64,000 bases of DNA from Thermohalobaculum sp039028795 (GCA_039028795.1 JBCCHJ010000017.1:20722-84721), one strand, 5' to 3'; positions 52,202 to 61,224 are shown, counted from the first letter of the stretch. Translations and numbers: made by a program. Notes: generated from the letters alone by a model not told the origin.

Positions 52202-53052
52202 TCCTTCTTCTGATACGTATGCTCATCGCCCGGGAAGGTGCGGGCCTTGACCTCGTCGGCGTATTGGCCGACGGCGGCCTTCATCATTTCTTCCATCGTG
52301 CCATAGCGCTTCACAAAGGTTGGCACCCGGGGCAGCAGGCCGACCATGTCCTCGAAGACCAGGATCTGGCCATCGCAGGCGACGCCTGCGCCGATCCCGA
52401 TGGTTGGGATGCCGACCGCCGCTGTGACCCTTTCGGCCAAGGACGCCGCGACCCCTTCGACTACGACGCTGAATGCGCCGGCGTCCTCGACCGCCTTCGC
52501 GTCTTCCAGCACCGGGGCAAAGTCGGCCTCATCACGCACGGCCTTGAACCCGCCTGCGGTGTTCATCGCCTGGGGCATCAGCCCGATATGCGCCATCACC
52601 GGGATACCGCGCCGGGTCAGATGCTGGATGGTCGGGGCCATCTCGACGCCGCCCTCAAGCTTGACCGCATGACAGCCCGTTTCCTTGATCACGCGGGAGG
52701 CATTGCGGAAGGCGACCTCGGGGCTTTCTTCGAACGAGCCGAAGGGCATGTCCACCACCACCAAGGCCGTCGAGGCGCCGCGCACCGTGGCTTGGCCATG
52801 CATGATCATATGTTCCAGCGTCACGCCCAGCGTGTTGTCCATGCCGTGGATCACCATGCCGAGGCTGTCGCCCACCAACAGCAGATCGCAGACCTCGTCA
52901 CAGATCGCGGCGACATGGGCTGTATAGGACGTTAGGCAGACCAGTGGCTCACCGCCTTTCCGGGCCATGAACTTCGGCACGGTCATCCGGCCTTTTTTCC
53001 GGTCCGGGTTGGCAACGGCGTCGCGTTTCGAGATTGTGGATTGAGTGGACAT
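52198..53052 (-). CDS. panB: 3-methyl-2-oxobutanoate hydroxymethyltransferase
   Basis: A 284-residue PanB, which adds a hydroxymethyl group from methylene-tetrahydrofolate to 2-oxoisovalerate in pantothenate synthesis. Motifs include LTSYTAHVAAICDEVCDLLLVGDSLGMV (core LLLVGDSLGMV), the metal and substrate residues in VVVDMPFGS, KLEGGVEMAP, HIGLMPQ and FSVVVEGVAASLAERVT. panC is not next to it, which is unusual but not rare. It lies in a Moco gene chain and overlaps the YcxB-like gene. Confidence 0.95.
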   Translation of the reverse strand: MSTQSTISKRDAVANPDRKKGRMTVPKFMARKGGEPLVCLTSYTAHVAAICDEVCDLLLVGDSLGMVIHGMDNTLGVTLEHMIMHGQATVRGASTALVVVDMPFGSFEESPEVAFRNASRVIKETGCHAVKLEGGVEMAPTIQHLTRRGIPVMAHIGLMPQAMNTAGGFKAVRDEADFAPVLEDAKAVEDAGAFSVVVEGVAASLAERVTAAVGIPTIGIGAGVACDGQILVFEDMVGLLPRVPTFVKRYGTMEEMMKAAVGQYADEVKARTFPGDEHTYQKKE

Positions 53053-53117
53053 TGGGCTCGCCTGACAAGAATGGGTAAATCGAGTTTATCGTGTTCGACG
53101 GATGACGGCCATGCGGC

Positions 53118-53669
53118 TTAGCCGAAACTTTCATCCGCACTGCGCCATGATTCAAGCCTCATGCGAAGGTCTTCCGGCGTTAGCCCATCCGGAAGCGCTG
53201 TATCCGGGATCGCAAAACACATGCCCCCGAAACGGACAACCGTGCCATTCGCGACTGCAGAGATACTTTCTACTGCATCCCAGACAACATCGATGCGGCC
53301 AATGCCAGAGCGTTCGGAGAGGCCGCCTGGGCCAACGGTCAGGCGCACCGGGCCACGCCGCGCAGCCGCTTGAACGACCCTTTCAGCCATCAGGTTTATG
53401 GCGCCACGCTGCATCAGGATCAGCGATGCGAACGCGAAGATCATTCCCGCAACCAATCCCGCATTGAAGAGCTCGATCTCATAAAGACGGTGGAGCGCGA
53501 CTTGCGCCACCGCCAACAAGAGTGCGAGGCCAGCCAGCATGGCACCGCGCTTGATGTGCAAACTAATTGGCGCTCCGGTTTGCAGTTCTTGTCCGGCACG
53601 CATCATAGCGCGCGCCATAAGCCCGGGCGATAAGTCCAGCGTCAGATCGATTGCGTCCTGTGCGCTCAC
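53118..53669 (-). CDS. YcxB-like membrane protein, paralogue of 51668-52201
   Basis: A 183-residue protein with an N-terminal soluble stretch, two hydrophobic helices (MLAGLALLLAVAQVAL and LVAGMIFAFASLIL) and a C-terminal YcxB-like domain with IDVVWDAVESISAVANGTVVRFGG and LPDGLTPEDLRMRLESW. GTG at 53669 is chosen because it overlaps the fdhD stop (GTGA) and has GAGGAAGG upstream; a frame to 53759 would read far into fdhD. It lies directly upstream of panB on the same strand. Confidence 0.78.
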   Translation of the reverse strand: MSAQDAIDLTLDLSPGLMARAMMRAGQELQTGAPISLHIKRGAMLAGLALLLAVAQVALHRLYEIELFNAGLVAGMIFAFASLILMQRGAINLMAERVVQAAARRGPVRLTVGPGGLSERSGIGRIDVVWDAVESISAVANGTVVRFGGMCFAIPDTALPDGLTPEDLRMRLESWRSADESFG

Positions 53670-54529
53670 GTTGCCGCCTTCCTCTGATGCTTTTTGTCCT
53701 CGTCGGGCACGTCGCCCGCATCTGCATCGAAGACCAACCGTTCGGCACCGGACAGGCAATGAAACCGCTGACCCCGCATCCGGCCGATCAGCGTCAGGCC
53801 CGTTTGCTGCGCCAGTTCAACCCCCCACGCCGTAAACCCGGATCTCGAGGCCAGGATCGGAATGCCCATCAGCGCCGTTTTGATCACCATCTCTGATGTC
53901 AGGCGCCCTGTGGTGTAGAGAATATGGCCCGCACCGGAGACGCCCTCGCGGAGCATCCAGCCCGCGATTTTGTCGACGGCGTTGTGGCGGCCGACATCCT
54001 CCATGAAGACCAGAGGCTGATCCCGGTGGCAGAGCACCGTGCCATGGATCGCGCCAGCCTCGAGATACAGCGAAGGCTGGGTGTTGATCTTCTTGGCCAG
54101 GGCATAAAGCCAGGACGTGCGTAACTCGCCCGGGCCGAAGGAAACGTCTTCAACCTGTTCCATCATATCGCCGAAGACTGTGCCGACGGCGCAGCCGGAT
54201 GTGCGGGTCTTTTTCTTCAGCTTTTCTTCGAAATCGGTCTGGCGCTCGGTACGGACGACCACAACCTCGAGATCTTCGTCATAGTCCACTGCGGTGACCA
54301 CATCGTCGGGCAACAGCATGCCCTGATTGAGCAGGTAGCCCAGCGCCAGATATTCCGGATAGTCGCCGATCGTCATGACCGTGACGATCTCTTGGGCATT
54401 GAGGTACAGTGTCAGCGCCCGTTCCTCGACCACGCGGATCTCGGCAGGTGCGCCTGTCTGATCCACGCCCCCGACAGCCCGGGTCAGCCGGGGCGATGCC
54501 GGGTCAGGGGAAATCAGAAATTCGCTCAT
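53666..54529 (-). CDS. fdhD: FdhD family sulfurtransferase, variant cysteine motif
   Basis: A 287-residue FdhD, which in E. coli carries sulphur from IscS to the molybdenum cofactor of formate dehydrogenase. It contains IGDYPEYLALGYLLNQG, MEDVGRHNAVDKIAGW and ASRSGFTAWGVELAQQTGLTLIGRMRG (core GVELAQQTGLTLIG). The loop that is C-G-x-C in E. coli reads SGCAVGTVFG here: Cys113 is kept, but position 116 is Gly. ATG 54529 follows AAGGAGGG. No formate dehydrogenase gene is in the window. It overlaps genes on both sides. Confidence 0.92.
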   Translation of the reverse strand: MSEFLISPDPASPRLTRAVGGVDQTGAPAEIRVVEERALTLYLNAQEIVTVMTIGDYPEYLALGYLLNQGMLLPDDVVTAVDYDEDLEVVVVRTERQTDFEEKLKKKTRTSGCAVGTVFGDMMEQVEDVSFGPGELRTSWLYALAKKINTQPSLYLEAGAIHGTVLCHRDQPLVFMEDVGRHNAVDKIAGWMLREGVSGAGHILYTTGRLTSEMVIKTALMGIPILASRSGFTAWGVELAQQTGLTLIGRMRGQRFHCLSGAERLVFDADAGDVPDEDKKHQRKAAT

Positions 54530-55149
54530 GCACCCTCCTTTGGGAATGCGCCTTCGGCCAGAAAACTGTCCGCCAGTCGTGCGACCGCTGCCGAGGCGGG
54601 CAGCAGCGTATGCAGGACCGGCACCAAAGCGCAATGGTTCGCACCCGCGGACGCCGACCGGACCGATACCGCGCCATCATGCGGGCGCTCCAACCCGGTT
54701 CCGGGAAGCGCCCACCCGCCGGTTCCGGCAATGGCCCCGATATCATGATGAACCTCTGGTGCATCGGTCAGGGCCTGGATGTCCTGAATGGCCGGGCCGC
54801 AAGCCCACCGCACGGGCGCAAGGCCATGCGCCCGCACCGCCAAGGCCGATCCCAGATTAGGCGACCCGAGTTGCACGGCGCGGACAATCTGAAGATCTTG
54901 CCGGTCGCGGATCAGGGCCGCCGTAATAAGGCCGCCCAAGGAATGCCCAATCAGATGGCAGGGCGTGGCGGGGATCTCTGCACGCACGGCTTCGATCGAT
55001 TGCGCCAGCCCCATGCGGGTCGACGCATATCCGATCCGTGTCGTGCGCCAGCCCCTGCGCCGCAACCGCCAATCCAGCGGGAGCATTGACCCGGTCCCGC
55101 GACCCAGCCCGTGGATCAAAATGACGGGGACGTTCCGTGCGTCAGGCAT
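54526..55149 (-). CDS. Alpha/beta hydrolase of lipase type
   Basis: A 207-residue cytoplasmic hydrolase with no signal peptide. VILIHGLGRGTGSM supplies the oxyanion region, and LIGHSLGGLITAALI holds the nucleophile near residue 70. PHDGAVSVRSA near residue 164 is an aspartate-containing loop like that of triacylglycerol lipases, and a later NHCALVPVLH holds the probable histidine. Its TGA overlaps fdhD ATG in ATGA, making it the first gene of the Moco chain. An alternative start lies two codons upstream (55155). Confidence 0.82.
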   Translation of the reverse strand: MPDARNVPVILIHGLGRGTGSMLPLDWRLRRRGWRTTRIGYASTRMGLAQSIEAVRAEIPATPCHLIGHSLGGLITAALIRDRQDLQIVRAVQLGSPNLGSALAVRAHGLAPVRWACGPAIQDIQALTDAPEVHHDIGAIAGTGGWALPGTGLERPHDGAVSVRSASAGANHCALVPVLHTLLPASAAVARLADSFLAEGAFPKEGA

Positions 55150-55290
55150 GATCATTTGCAGCAGGTGGCTGACAACTGGCCTGCCGCTTCATCGGGACTG
55201 GCCCGATCCGAAAAATGAGTGGATTGTTAACCATGCCGCAGATATGGCCCTAGAAGACGCGCGATGCCAGATAAATAGGGGAGAATAACA

Positions 55291-56412
55291 ATGCGCATTG
55301 GCTGTCCAAAGGAAATCAAGTCCCATGAATATCGCGTCGGCATGACGCCTGCGACCTGCCGTGAAGCCATCGCCCATGGCCATCAGGTGTTCGTCCAGAC
55401 GAATGCCGGCGTAGGCGCTGGATTTCCAGACGAGATGTATGAAGCGATTGGCGCATCTGTCCTGCCGACCGCGGACGAGGTCTTCGCTACGGCGGATATG
55501 ATCGTCAAGGTCAAGGAACCCCAGGCGGGCGAGCGGAAGATGCTGCGCGAAGGCCAGGTGTTGTTCACCTATCTGCATCTGGCTCCGGACCGGCCACAGA
55601 CCGAGGATCTGATCGCCTCTGGCTGTACGGCGATCGCCTACGAGACTGTCACTGACGATGAGGGCGGCCTTCCGTTGCTGGCCCCGATGTCCGAGGTTGC
55701 CGGACGTCTTTCGCCGCAGGTCGGCGCCTGGGCGCTGCAAAAGGAACAAGGCGGCCGCGGCGTGTTGCTTGGCGGTGTGCCGGGCGTTGGCCCCGCGACG
55801 GTGACCGTGATCGGGGGCGGCGTGGTCGGCACGCATGCGGCCCGGATTGCTGCGGGCATGGGGGCGGATGTGACTATTTTGGATCTGTCGCTGCCCCGGT
55901 TGAAATATTTGGACGACGCGTTCGGCGGTGTCTTCAAGACCCGCTATTCTTCGGCCGATGCGACCGAGGAACTGGTGTTGCAATCGGACTTGGTGGTCGG
56001 TGCCGTGTTGATCCCGGGCGCGGCTGCGCCGAAACTGGTGAAGGCAGAGCAATTGCCTTTGATGAAGCCAGGCGCGGTGATGGTGGATGTGGCCATCGAC
56101 CAGGGCGGCTGTTTCGAGACGTCGAAGGCCACCACGCACGATGATCCGATCTATACGGTCGATGGGGTGGTGCACTACTGCGTGGCCAATATGCCGGGGG
56201 CCGTAGCGCGAACGTCGACCATTGCGCTGACGAATGCGACGATGCCTTACATGCTGGCGCTGGCGGACAAGGGTTGGGCCCAGGCGTGCCGGGACAATCC
56301 GCATCTGGCCAATGGCCTGAACGTGCACGCTGGCAAGCTGACCTATTTCGCGGTGGGCGAGGCGCTGGGCATTGACGTCTATTCGACGAAAGTTGTCCTG
56401 GGCAGCAGCTAA
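55291..56412 (+). CDS. ald: Alanine dehydrogenase
   Basis: A 373-residue NAD-dependent alanine dehydrogenase that interconverts L-alanine and pyruvate plus ammonia. MRIGCPKEIKSHEYRVGMTP at the N terminus, KVKEPQ (catalytic lysine region), FTYLHLAPD (catalytic histidine), the NAD loop VTVIGGGVVGTHAA and the late MPGAVARTSTIALTN are all diagnostic. GGGGAG precedes the ATG. It is monocistronic and convergent with the protease gene, whose stop lies one base beyond. Confidence 0.96.
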   Translation: MRIGCPKEIKSHEYRVGMTPATCREAIAHGHQVFVQTNAGVGAGFPDEMYEAIGASVLPTADEVFATADMIVKVKEPQAGERKMLREGQVLFTYLHLAPDRPQTEDLIASGCTAIAYETVTDDEGGLPLLAPMSEVAGRLSPQVGAWALQKEQGGRGVLLGGVPGVGPATVTVIGGGVVGTHAARIAAGMGADVTILDLSLPRLKYLDDAFGGVFKTRYSSADATEELVLQSDLVVGAVLIPGAAAPKLVKAEQLPLMKPGAVMVDVAIDQGGCFETSKATTHDDPIYTVDGVVHYCVANMPGAVARTSTIALTNATMPYMLALADKGWAQACRDNPHLANGLNVHAGKLTYFAVGEALGIDVYSTKVVLGSS

Positions 56413-56413
56413 A

Positions 56414-57913
56414 TCAGTCGCTTATACCAAGGCCAGCGAGCTCAGGTATGCTGGCCAGTACCTGAGCGATGGCATCTGTGCGCACGCCCTCGTTGATCTT
56501 GTCGCCGCGATCCAGCAGGCCCAACCGGTGCATTGCGATCAGGTTGAACTCTTCATCGAAGACGGCGCTGCCGCTGCTGCCCGGCTCGGTCGGTGTCCGA
56601 TAGCGTACGGAACGATCATCGAAGGAGATGATCGCGGTGTCCCGCAACGAAAATGTCAGCGCACCGCCCTTTGGGTGCCCGCAGACAATCGCCTGGCTGC
56701 CGGTGCCGATCTTCGAGGCCGGATCCAACCGCAGCGGGGCATCCGTATCTGACACAGGTTGATCGAGTTCAAACAAGGTCACGTCCAATTCACCAACCGG
56801 GCTGGACCAAACCTGTCCTTTGATCTTGCGCATTTCCTCCAACATTTCGAACCGAACAAAGCAGTCTGTTTCATGCTTTAGAAAATCTGCGACATGGCTT
56901 GGGGTCATCACGATTTCTGGTGCAATCAAAATACAGGTGGCGACTGGACCGTTGTTTTCGATCAGGCCGACGCCACGGCCGCGCAATTGCCCGGCCTGGA
57001 ACCATTTCGAGGTCCGTCCGCTGGTGGTGACGCTGCTTGGCTTCGGCAGCTTCGTCCCGCTACGATGTTCCGTATTCATCACAGCGATGACGCGCTTGTC
57101 CTCGGCTTCGAGCAGCAGGTTTTCCAAATCGGCCAGATGCGTGAAGGGGATCGCCTGTTGCTGCACATCGGCAATGGTGCGGTGGCGCGTAGACTTCAGG
57201 ATTCTCAGCGGTATCCCGGCGCCGCTGGCATAGCCCGCGATGATCGCGTTCAGTGCATTTTCCTGTCCATCGCGGCGATCATGGCCCGGGGCATAAGGCG
57301 TGATGACCCAGACGACCTCGCCAACATTCAGCATCTGTTGTGGCAAGTCTTCCAGGTTCCAACCCGTCACCTCGGGCACCCGCCAGCGGGAATACTGATC
57401 CTGGACCAATGCGTGCCCAACTGCGCCTTCGCCGCTGCGGGGCGAGAGGAACAGCACATCGCTTCCGCGCCGCGTCCCGTCCCCTTCGGACGACAGGCGG
57501 GACGGGTCGACCGAGATGTATTGTTCCTCGGTGATAATGCGCTGCAGCTTGGCGAGATCTGCACCGACTTGCACCAGGTATCCGGACATCGGTGCTTTGT
57601 TCAGCCAGTCCGGGACATTAGCCGAGGCCGTCGCCAGGGCGACCCGTCGCGAGGTTCCCAACGCATAGCCAAGCTCATACCCGACATTTGCATTAGGCGT
57701 ATCCATGAACGCGATCACATAGTTCGCGTTTGAGATTTCCGGGTTCAGAATATTCTCGAGCAAATGGCCTTGTTCCGCGGCACCGGGAAGACCCGGCGCA
57801 CGAATTCGTTTGCCGTCGGGGGGATGCTTTTTCAGATACTCCAGCGCCAGACCGACATAGGCGTCGATCTCGAAATCGCGCATGATGAAAACATCGGATT
57901 CATTGTCGAGCAT
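56414..57913 (-). CDS. Trypsin-like serine protease fused to deoxyribosyltransferase-like sensor modules
   Basis: A 499-residue cytoplasmic protein with no signal peptide. Residues 7-96 resemble a nucleoside 2-deoxyribosyltransferase-like/TIR-like Rossmannoid module: VFIMRDFEIDAY, then NANYVIAFMDTPNANVGYELGYALG with Glu80 in the ELG motif. Residues 150-240 look like a second, degenerate copy (VVWVITPYAPG; AGYASGAGIPLRIL). Residues 305-495 are a chymotrypsin-fold protease: His340 (MTPSHV), Asp377 (GELDVTLFEL) and Ser447 (EPGSSGSAVF). Such sensor-protease fusions suggest ligand-gated proteolysis, perhaps in stress or phage response; this is inference. AGGGAG precedes the ATG. Confidence 0.82.
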   Translation of the reverse strand: MLDNESDVFIMRDFEIDAYVGLALEYLKKHPPDGKRIRAPGLPGAAEQGHLLENILNPEISNANYVIAFMDTPNANVGYELGYALGTSRRVALATASANVPDWLNKAPMSGYLVQVGADLAKLQRIITEEQYISVDPSRLSSEGDGTRRGSDVLFLSPRSGEGAVGHALVQDQYSRWRVPEVTGWNLEDLPQQMLNVGEVVWVITPYAPGHDRRDGQENALNAIIAGYASGAGIPLRILKSTRHRTIADVQQQAIPFTHLADLENLLLEAEDKRVIAVMNTEHRSGTKLPKPSSVTTSGRTSKWFQAGQLRGRGVGLIENNGPVATCILIAPEIVMTPSHVADFLKHETDCFVRFEMLEEMRKIKGQVWSSPVGELDVTLFELDQPVSDTDAPLRLDPASKIGTGSQAIVCGHPKGGALTFSLRDTAIISFDDRSVRYRTPTEPGSSGSAVFDEEFNLIAMHRLGLLDRGDKINEGVRTDAIAQVLASIPELAGLGISD

Positions 57914-57987
57914 GGGCGGTCACTCCCTTAGGAGCAATTTTGGCCCATCGTGGCCGCGGCGTCCAGTTGCGGAAGTTGTGCGGCCAG

Positions 57988-58011
57988 AAAGGCGCGCCAG
58001 GGCGCGCCTTT
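57988..58011 (-). terminator. GC-rich hairpin after mscL
   Basis: AAAGGCGCGCC (57988-57998) and GGCGCGCCTTT (58001-58011) are perfectly complementary with a two-base centre. On the minus strand it lies 17 bases after the mscL stop and its second arm ends in CCTTTC, acting as a short U-tract. Confidence 0.8.
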
Positions 58012-58028
58012 CAAAGTCTGTGTCGTGA

Positions 58029-58451
58029 TCAGCTTTTCGCCAGCAGATCCCGGATCTCGGTCAGCAGTTTTTCTTCGCCCGAGGGTTCCGGATCGGGTGC
58101 CGGGGCCTCTTCTTCTTCCTTCTTCATCTTGTTGATGCCCTTGATCACCAGGAACAGAATCCAGGCGACGATCACGAAGGCAATAATCGCGTTGATGAAG
58201 TTGCCATAGGTGATGACGGCCAGCCCGTCTTCCTTTGCCTTGGCAGCCGAGGCAACGTCTTGCCCGGACAGGTTGATGAACAGGTTTGAAAAATCGACGC
58301 CACCTGTGAACAGGCCGATAATCGGGTTGACGATGTCGCTGACAAAACTGGTGACGATCGTTGTGAACGCAGCCCCAATCACGATACCGACGCCCATATC
58401 CACGACATTGCCCTTCACGGCAAAGTCCTTGAACTCACTAAGCATTCCCAT
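58029..58451 (-). CDS. mscL: Large-conductance mechanosensitive channel
   Basis: A 140-residue MscL, which opens under hypo-osmotic membrane tension to release solutes. The N-terminal amphipathic helix and first pore helix are KDFAVKGNVVDMGVGIVIGAAF; only its core GNVVDMGVGIVIGAAF is quoted as the signature. The second helix is NFINAIIAFVIVAWILFLVI, and a charged C-terminal bundle ends EKLLTEIRDLLAKS. GGAGGGG stands seven bases before ATG 58451; a second ATG two codons in is possible. Length is normal. Confidence 0.96.
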   Translation of the reverse strand: MGMLSEFKDFAVKGNVVDMGVGIVIGAAFTTIVTSFVSDIVNPIIGLFTGGVDFSNLFINLSGQDVASAAKAKEDGLAVITYGNFINAIIAFVIVAWILFLVIKGINKMKKEEEEAPAPDPEPSGEEKLLTEIRDLLAKS

Positions 58452-58616
58452 GGGAAAACCCCTCCATTGTCTTTCGTTGTCCCACCGCGGCGGAGCCTAC
58501 GCTTTGCATGTTGCAAAAAAAAGACGAATCTGTACCGCCCGGTCCCCGAAACCGGGGTCCCTCGCGCGACTGCGGCTATATGCGGCGGGATTTCTGACTT
58601 CCTGCGCGAAGTGTTG

Positions 58617-61052
58617 CTAACCGCGTAGTTCCGCGCCGGTCGCCTTGATCACGCTAGCAACGATCAGCTCTGCGACAGCGTCAATTTCCTTGTCGGTCAG
58701 TGTCGTCTCGGCCGGTTGCAGGCGGACAGAGATGGCGATGGACTTTCGGCCTTCCCCGAGTTGTTCCGCGGCGCGCTTGCCTTGGAAAATGTCGAAGACG
58801 TCGACGGCTTCGATCAGTTTCTTGTCGGCGCCCTGAGCGGCCCGGACAATCTGAGCAGACTCAACATCCTCGGCGACGACAAAGGCGAAGTCGCGTTCGA
58901 CGGCCTGGAGGTTCGAGACATCAAGTGCCGCCCGCGTCGCCGACTTGTTCTTGGCGGTGGGCAGGTTTTCGAGAAACACCGTCACGGCCACTGCCGGGCC
59001 TTTCACATCCATGGCGGCCAGCACTTTGGGATGCAGCTCTCCAAAGACCGCAAGCGTGTTCTTCGGCCCCAGCTTCAGGCACGCCGACCGCCCGGGATGG
59101 AACCAGTCCGGCGCATCGCGCATCACCATAAGCCGGCTGACCGGTGCGCCCAATGCGGCCAGCACGGCCTCGGCATCGGCTTTGGCGTCCATCGTGTCCA
59201 CCGCATGACGGCTGCCGGACCAGTGCCGGGCGGTCGAGCCGCCAACGCGAAGTGCGGTTGCAGTGGTCGATTGCTCGCCTGGCTCGCCGCCCTGATAGCC
59301 CGCACCGATTTCGAAGATCCCGAAGTCATTGGCACCCTGCGCCTGGTTCCGCGCTGCCGCAGCCAACAGGCCGGGTAAGGCCGATGGGCGCATATGGGAC
59401 ATTTCCGAGGAGATCGGATTGTCCAGGTGAACCGCGTCTCCGCCACCGCCGAAAAGCGCCGCGTGCGCCCCGTCGATGAAGGAGTAAGTCACGCATTCGC
59501 TCAAACCCAACGCGGCCAGCGTGCGCCGCGCGTCGCGCTCCCGCGTTTGCATCGGCGTCAGGGTCTTCCGACCGACACCGGGCGCCTTCGGCAACGGCTG
59601 GCTGACCAGTTTGGTCAGACTGGTGACCCGGGCGATTTCCTCGACAAGGTCGGCCTCGCCCCGAACGTCCGGGCGCCAGGACGGCACATGCGCTCTGATC
59701 TGATCCCCGTCTTCCTCGACACCAAATCCGAGATCCGCCAGGATCCGCTTCTGCTCGTCCCGGGCGATTTCCATGCCGACCAGCGAAACCACCCGTTCGG
59801 GCCGCAGCGCATAGGACCGTGCCGTGTCCGGTACGGCGCCTGCGACCACGATTTCCGACGGCTCTCCGCCGCAGAGGTCCAGGATCATCTTCGTGCCCAT
59901 TTCGACCCCCGGCACGCACGAGGCCGGGTCGATCCCACGCTCGAACCGGTAGCGCGCATCCGAGTGGATCTTCAGCCGCCGCCCGGTCGAGGCCGTCATC
60001 ACCGGGTCCCAGTAAGCGGACTCGATGAAGACATTGACGGTGTCGTCCTGGCATCCCGTGGGCAGGCCGCCCATAACGCCGGCGATCGCCTCTGGGCCTT
60101 CGTCGTCCGAAATCATGATCATGTCCGGCTCGAATGTGTATTCCTTTTCATCCAGGGCCATCAGCTTCGAGCCCTTTTCGGCCCAATGCACATGCAGGCC
60201 AGAGCCCTTGACCTTGTCGGCATCGAAAACGTGCAACGGCCGATTCCGGTCATGGGTGAGGAAGTTCGTGACATCGACCAGGGCCGAGATCGGGCGCAGG
60301 CCGATCGCGCGCAGCCGTTGTTGCAGCCAGTCCGGCGACGGGCCGTTCTTCACACCCCGGATCAGGCGTCCCGCGAATACCGGGCAGCCCTTCTTTTGCA
60401 CATCATCATCAATCGTCACTGTGAAGGGCGACGGGAAGGCTCCGGCCACGGGTTCGATCGCAGGCGTGATCACCCGGCCCAAACCTCGCGCCGCCAGATC
60501 CCGGGCGATGCCTTCAACGCCCAGCGCATCCGGCCGGTTCGGGGTGATGGCAATCTCGATCACCGGGTCGTTCAGCCCGGCATAATCGATATAGCGCACG
60601 CCCATGGGGGCATCCTCGGGCAGATCGATCACCCCGTCATGGTCGTCTGAAATCATCAGCTCGCGCTCGGAACAGAGCATTCCGTTCGAATCGACGCCTC
60701 GGATGTTGCCGGGTTTCAGATCCACCGCGGTGCCCGGTATATGCATGCCCGGCGCAGCGAACACACCGACCATGCCGGTCCGGGCATTGGGTGCGCCGCA
60801 GACGACCTGCACCTCTTCGGATGGCGCATCCGGGCCATTGGTCCATGCCTCGACCCGGCAAAGCCGCAGCCGGTCCGCATTGGGGTGCTGAACCGCCTCG
60901 ATCACCCGACAGATCGTGAATGCGTCAAGGGTTTCGCCCGGATCCTCGATGCCTTCAACCTCGAGCCCCAGGTCAGTCAATGCATCGGCGATCTCGGACA
61001 CCGAAGCATCGGTTTCCAGGTGCTCTTTCAGCCAGGACATGGTGAATTTCAT
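58617..61052 (-). CDS. pheT: Phenylalanine-tRNA ligase beta subunit
   Basis: An 811-residue PheT of normal length. Domains in order are the N-terminal MKFTMSWLKEHLETD, an EMAP/OB-type tRNA-binding domain with RLCRVEAW, VVCGAPNARTGMVGVFA and GMLCSEREL, the B3/B4 editing region with ITPNRPDALGVEGIARDLAARG (core ITPNRPDALG), the B5 domain, the catalytic-core-like region and the C-terminal anticodon-binding fold ending LTDKEIDAVAEL. ATG 61052 is chosen on homology; a frame to 61133 adds unrelated residues. pheS lies upstream at the window end, separated by other genes. Confidence 0.95.
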   Translation of the reverse strand: MKFTMSWLKEHLETDASVSEIADALTDLGLEVEGIEDPGETLDAFTICRVIEAVQHPNADRLRLCRVEAWTNGPDAPSEEVQVVCGAPNARTGMVGVFAAPGMHIPGTAVDLKPGNIRGVDSNGMLCSERELMISDDHDGVIDLPEDAPMGVRYIDYAGLNDPVIEIAITPNRPDALGVEGIARDLAARGLGRVITPAIEPVAGAFPSPFTVTIDDDVQKKGCPVFAGRLIRGVKNGPSPDWLQQRLRAIGLRPISALVDVTNFLTHDRNRPLHVFDADKVKGSGLHVHWAEKGSKLMALDEKEYTFEPDMIMISDDEGPEAIAGVMGGLPTGCQDDTVNVFIESAYWDPVMTASTGRRLKIHSDARYRFERGIDPASCVPGVEMGTKMILDLCGGEPSEIVVAGAVPDTARSYALRPERVVSLVGMEIARDEQKRILADLGFGVEEDGDQIRAHVPSWRPDVRGEADLVEEIARVTSLTKLVSQPLPKAPGVGRKTLTPMQTRERDARRTLAALGLSECVTYSFIDGAHAALFGGGGDAVHLDNPISSEMSHMRPSALPGLLAAAARNQAQGANDFGIFEIGAGYQGGEPGEQSTTATALRVGGSTARHWSGSRHAVDTMDAKADAEAVLAALGAPVSRLMVMRDAPDWFHPGRSACLKLGPKNTLAVFGELHPKVLAAMDVKGPAVAVTVFLENLPTAKNKSATRAALDVSNLQAVERDFAFVVAEDVESAQIVRAAQGADKKLIEAVDVFDIFQGKRAAEQLGEGRKSIAISVRLQPAETTLTDKEIDAVAELIVASVIKATGAELRG

Positions 61053-61224
61053 GGGTGCAGTCCAACCAAATGGGAAAGTTGGCCGGTCCATACCGCACTT
61101 TTGTCGGCACCGGAAGAGCAGAGGCGCGAACACAAAGTTGACGCAATGGTGAACTACCTTGGGTTGGAGGTGAGGAAAGTCAACTTACCTAAAAGGTGCG
61201 AGGACAGATAGGAAGGCGATTGCC

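Noticed and set aside
55227..55234. A TTAACCAT half-site upstream of ald resembling a CtrA site
   Set aside because: Only one half of the expected TTAA-N7-TTAA pattern is present and such octamers occur by chance.
55189..56328. A 379-residue open frame antisense to ald
   Set aside because: Shadow of the alanine dehydrogenase gene; Arg/His-rich with no recognised family.
59394..60650. A 418-residue open frame antisense to pheT
   Set aside because: It is a shadow frame of a high-GC gene; it is rich in Arg, His and Pro with no domain, whereas pheT has full family motifs.
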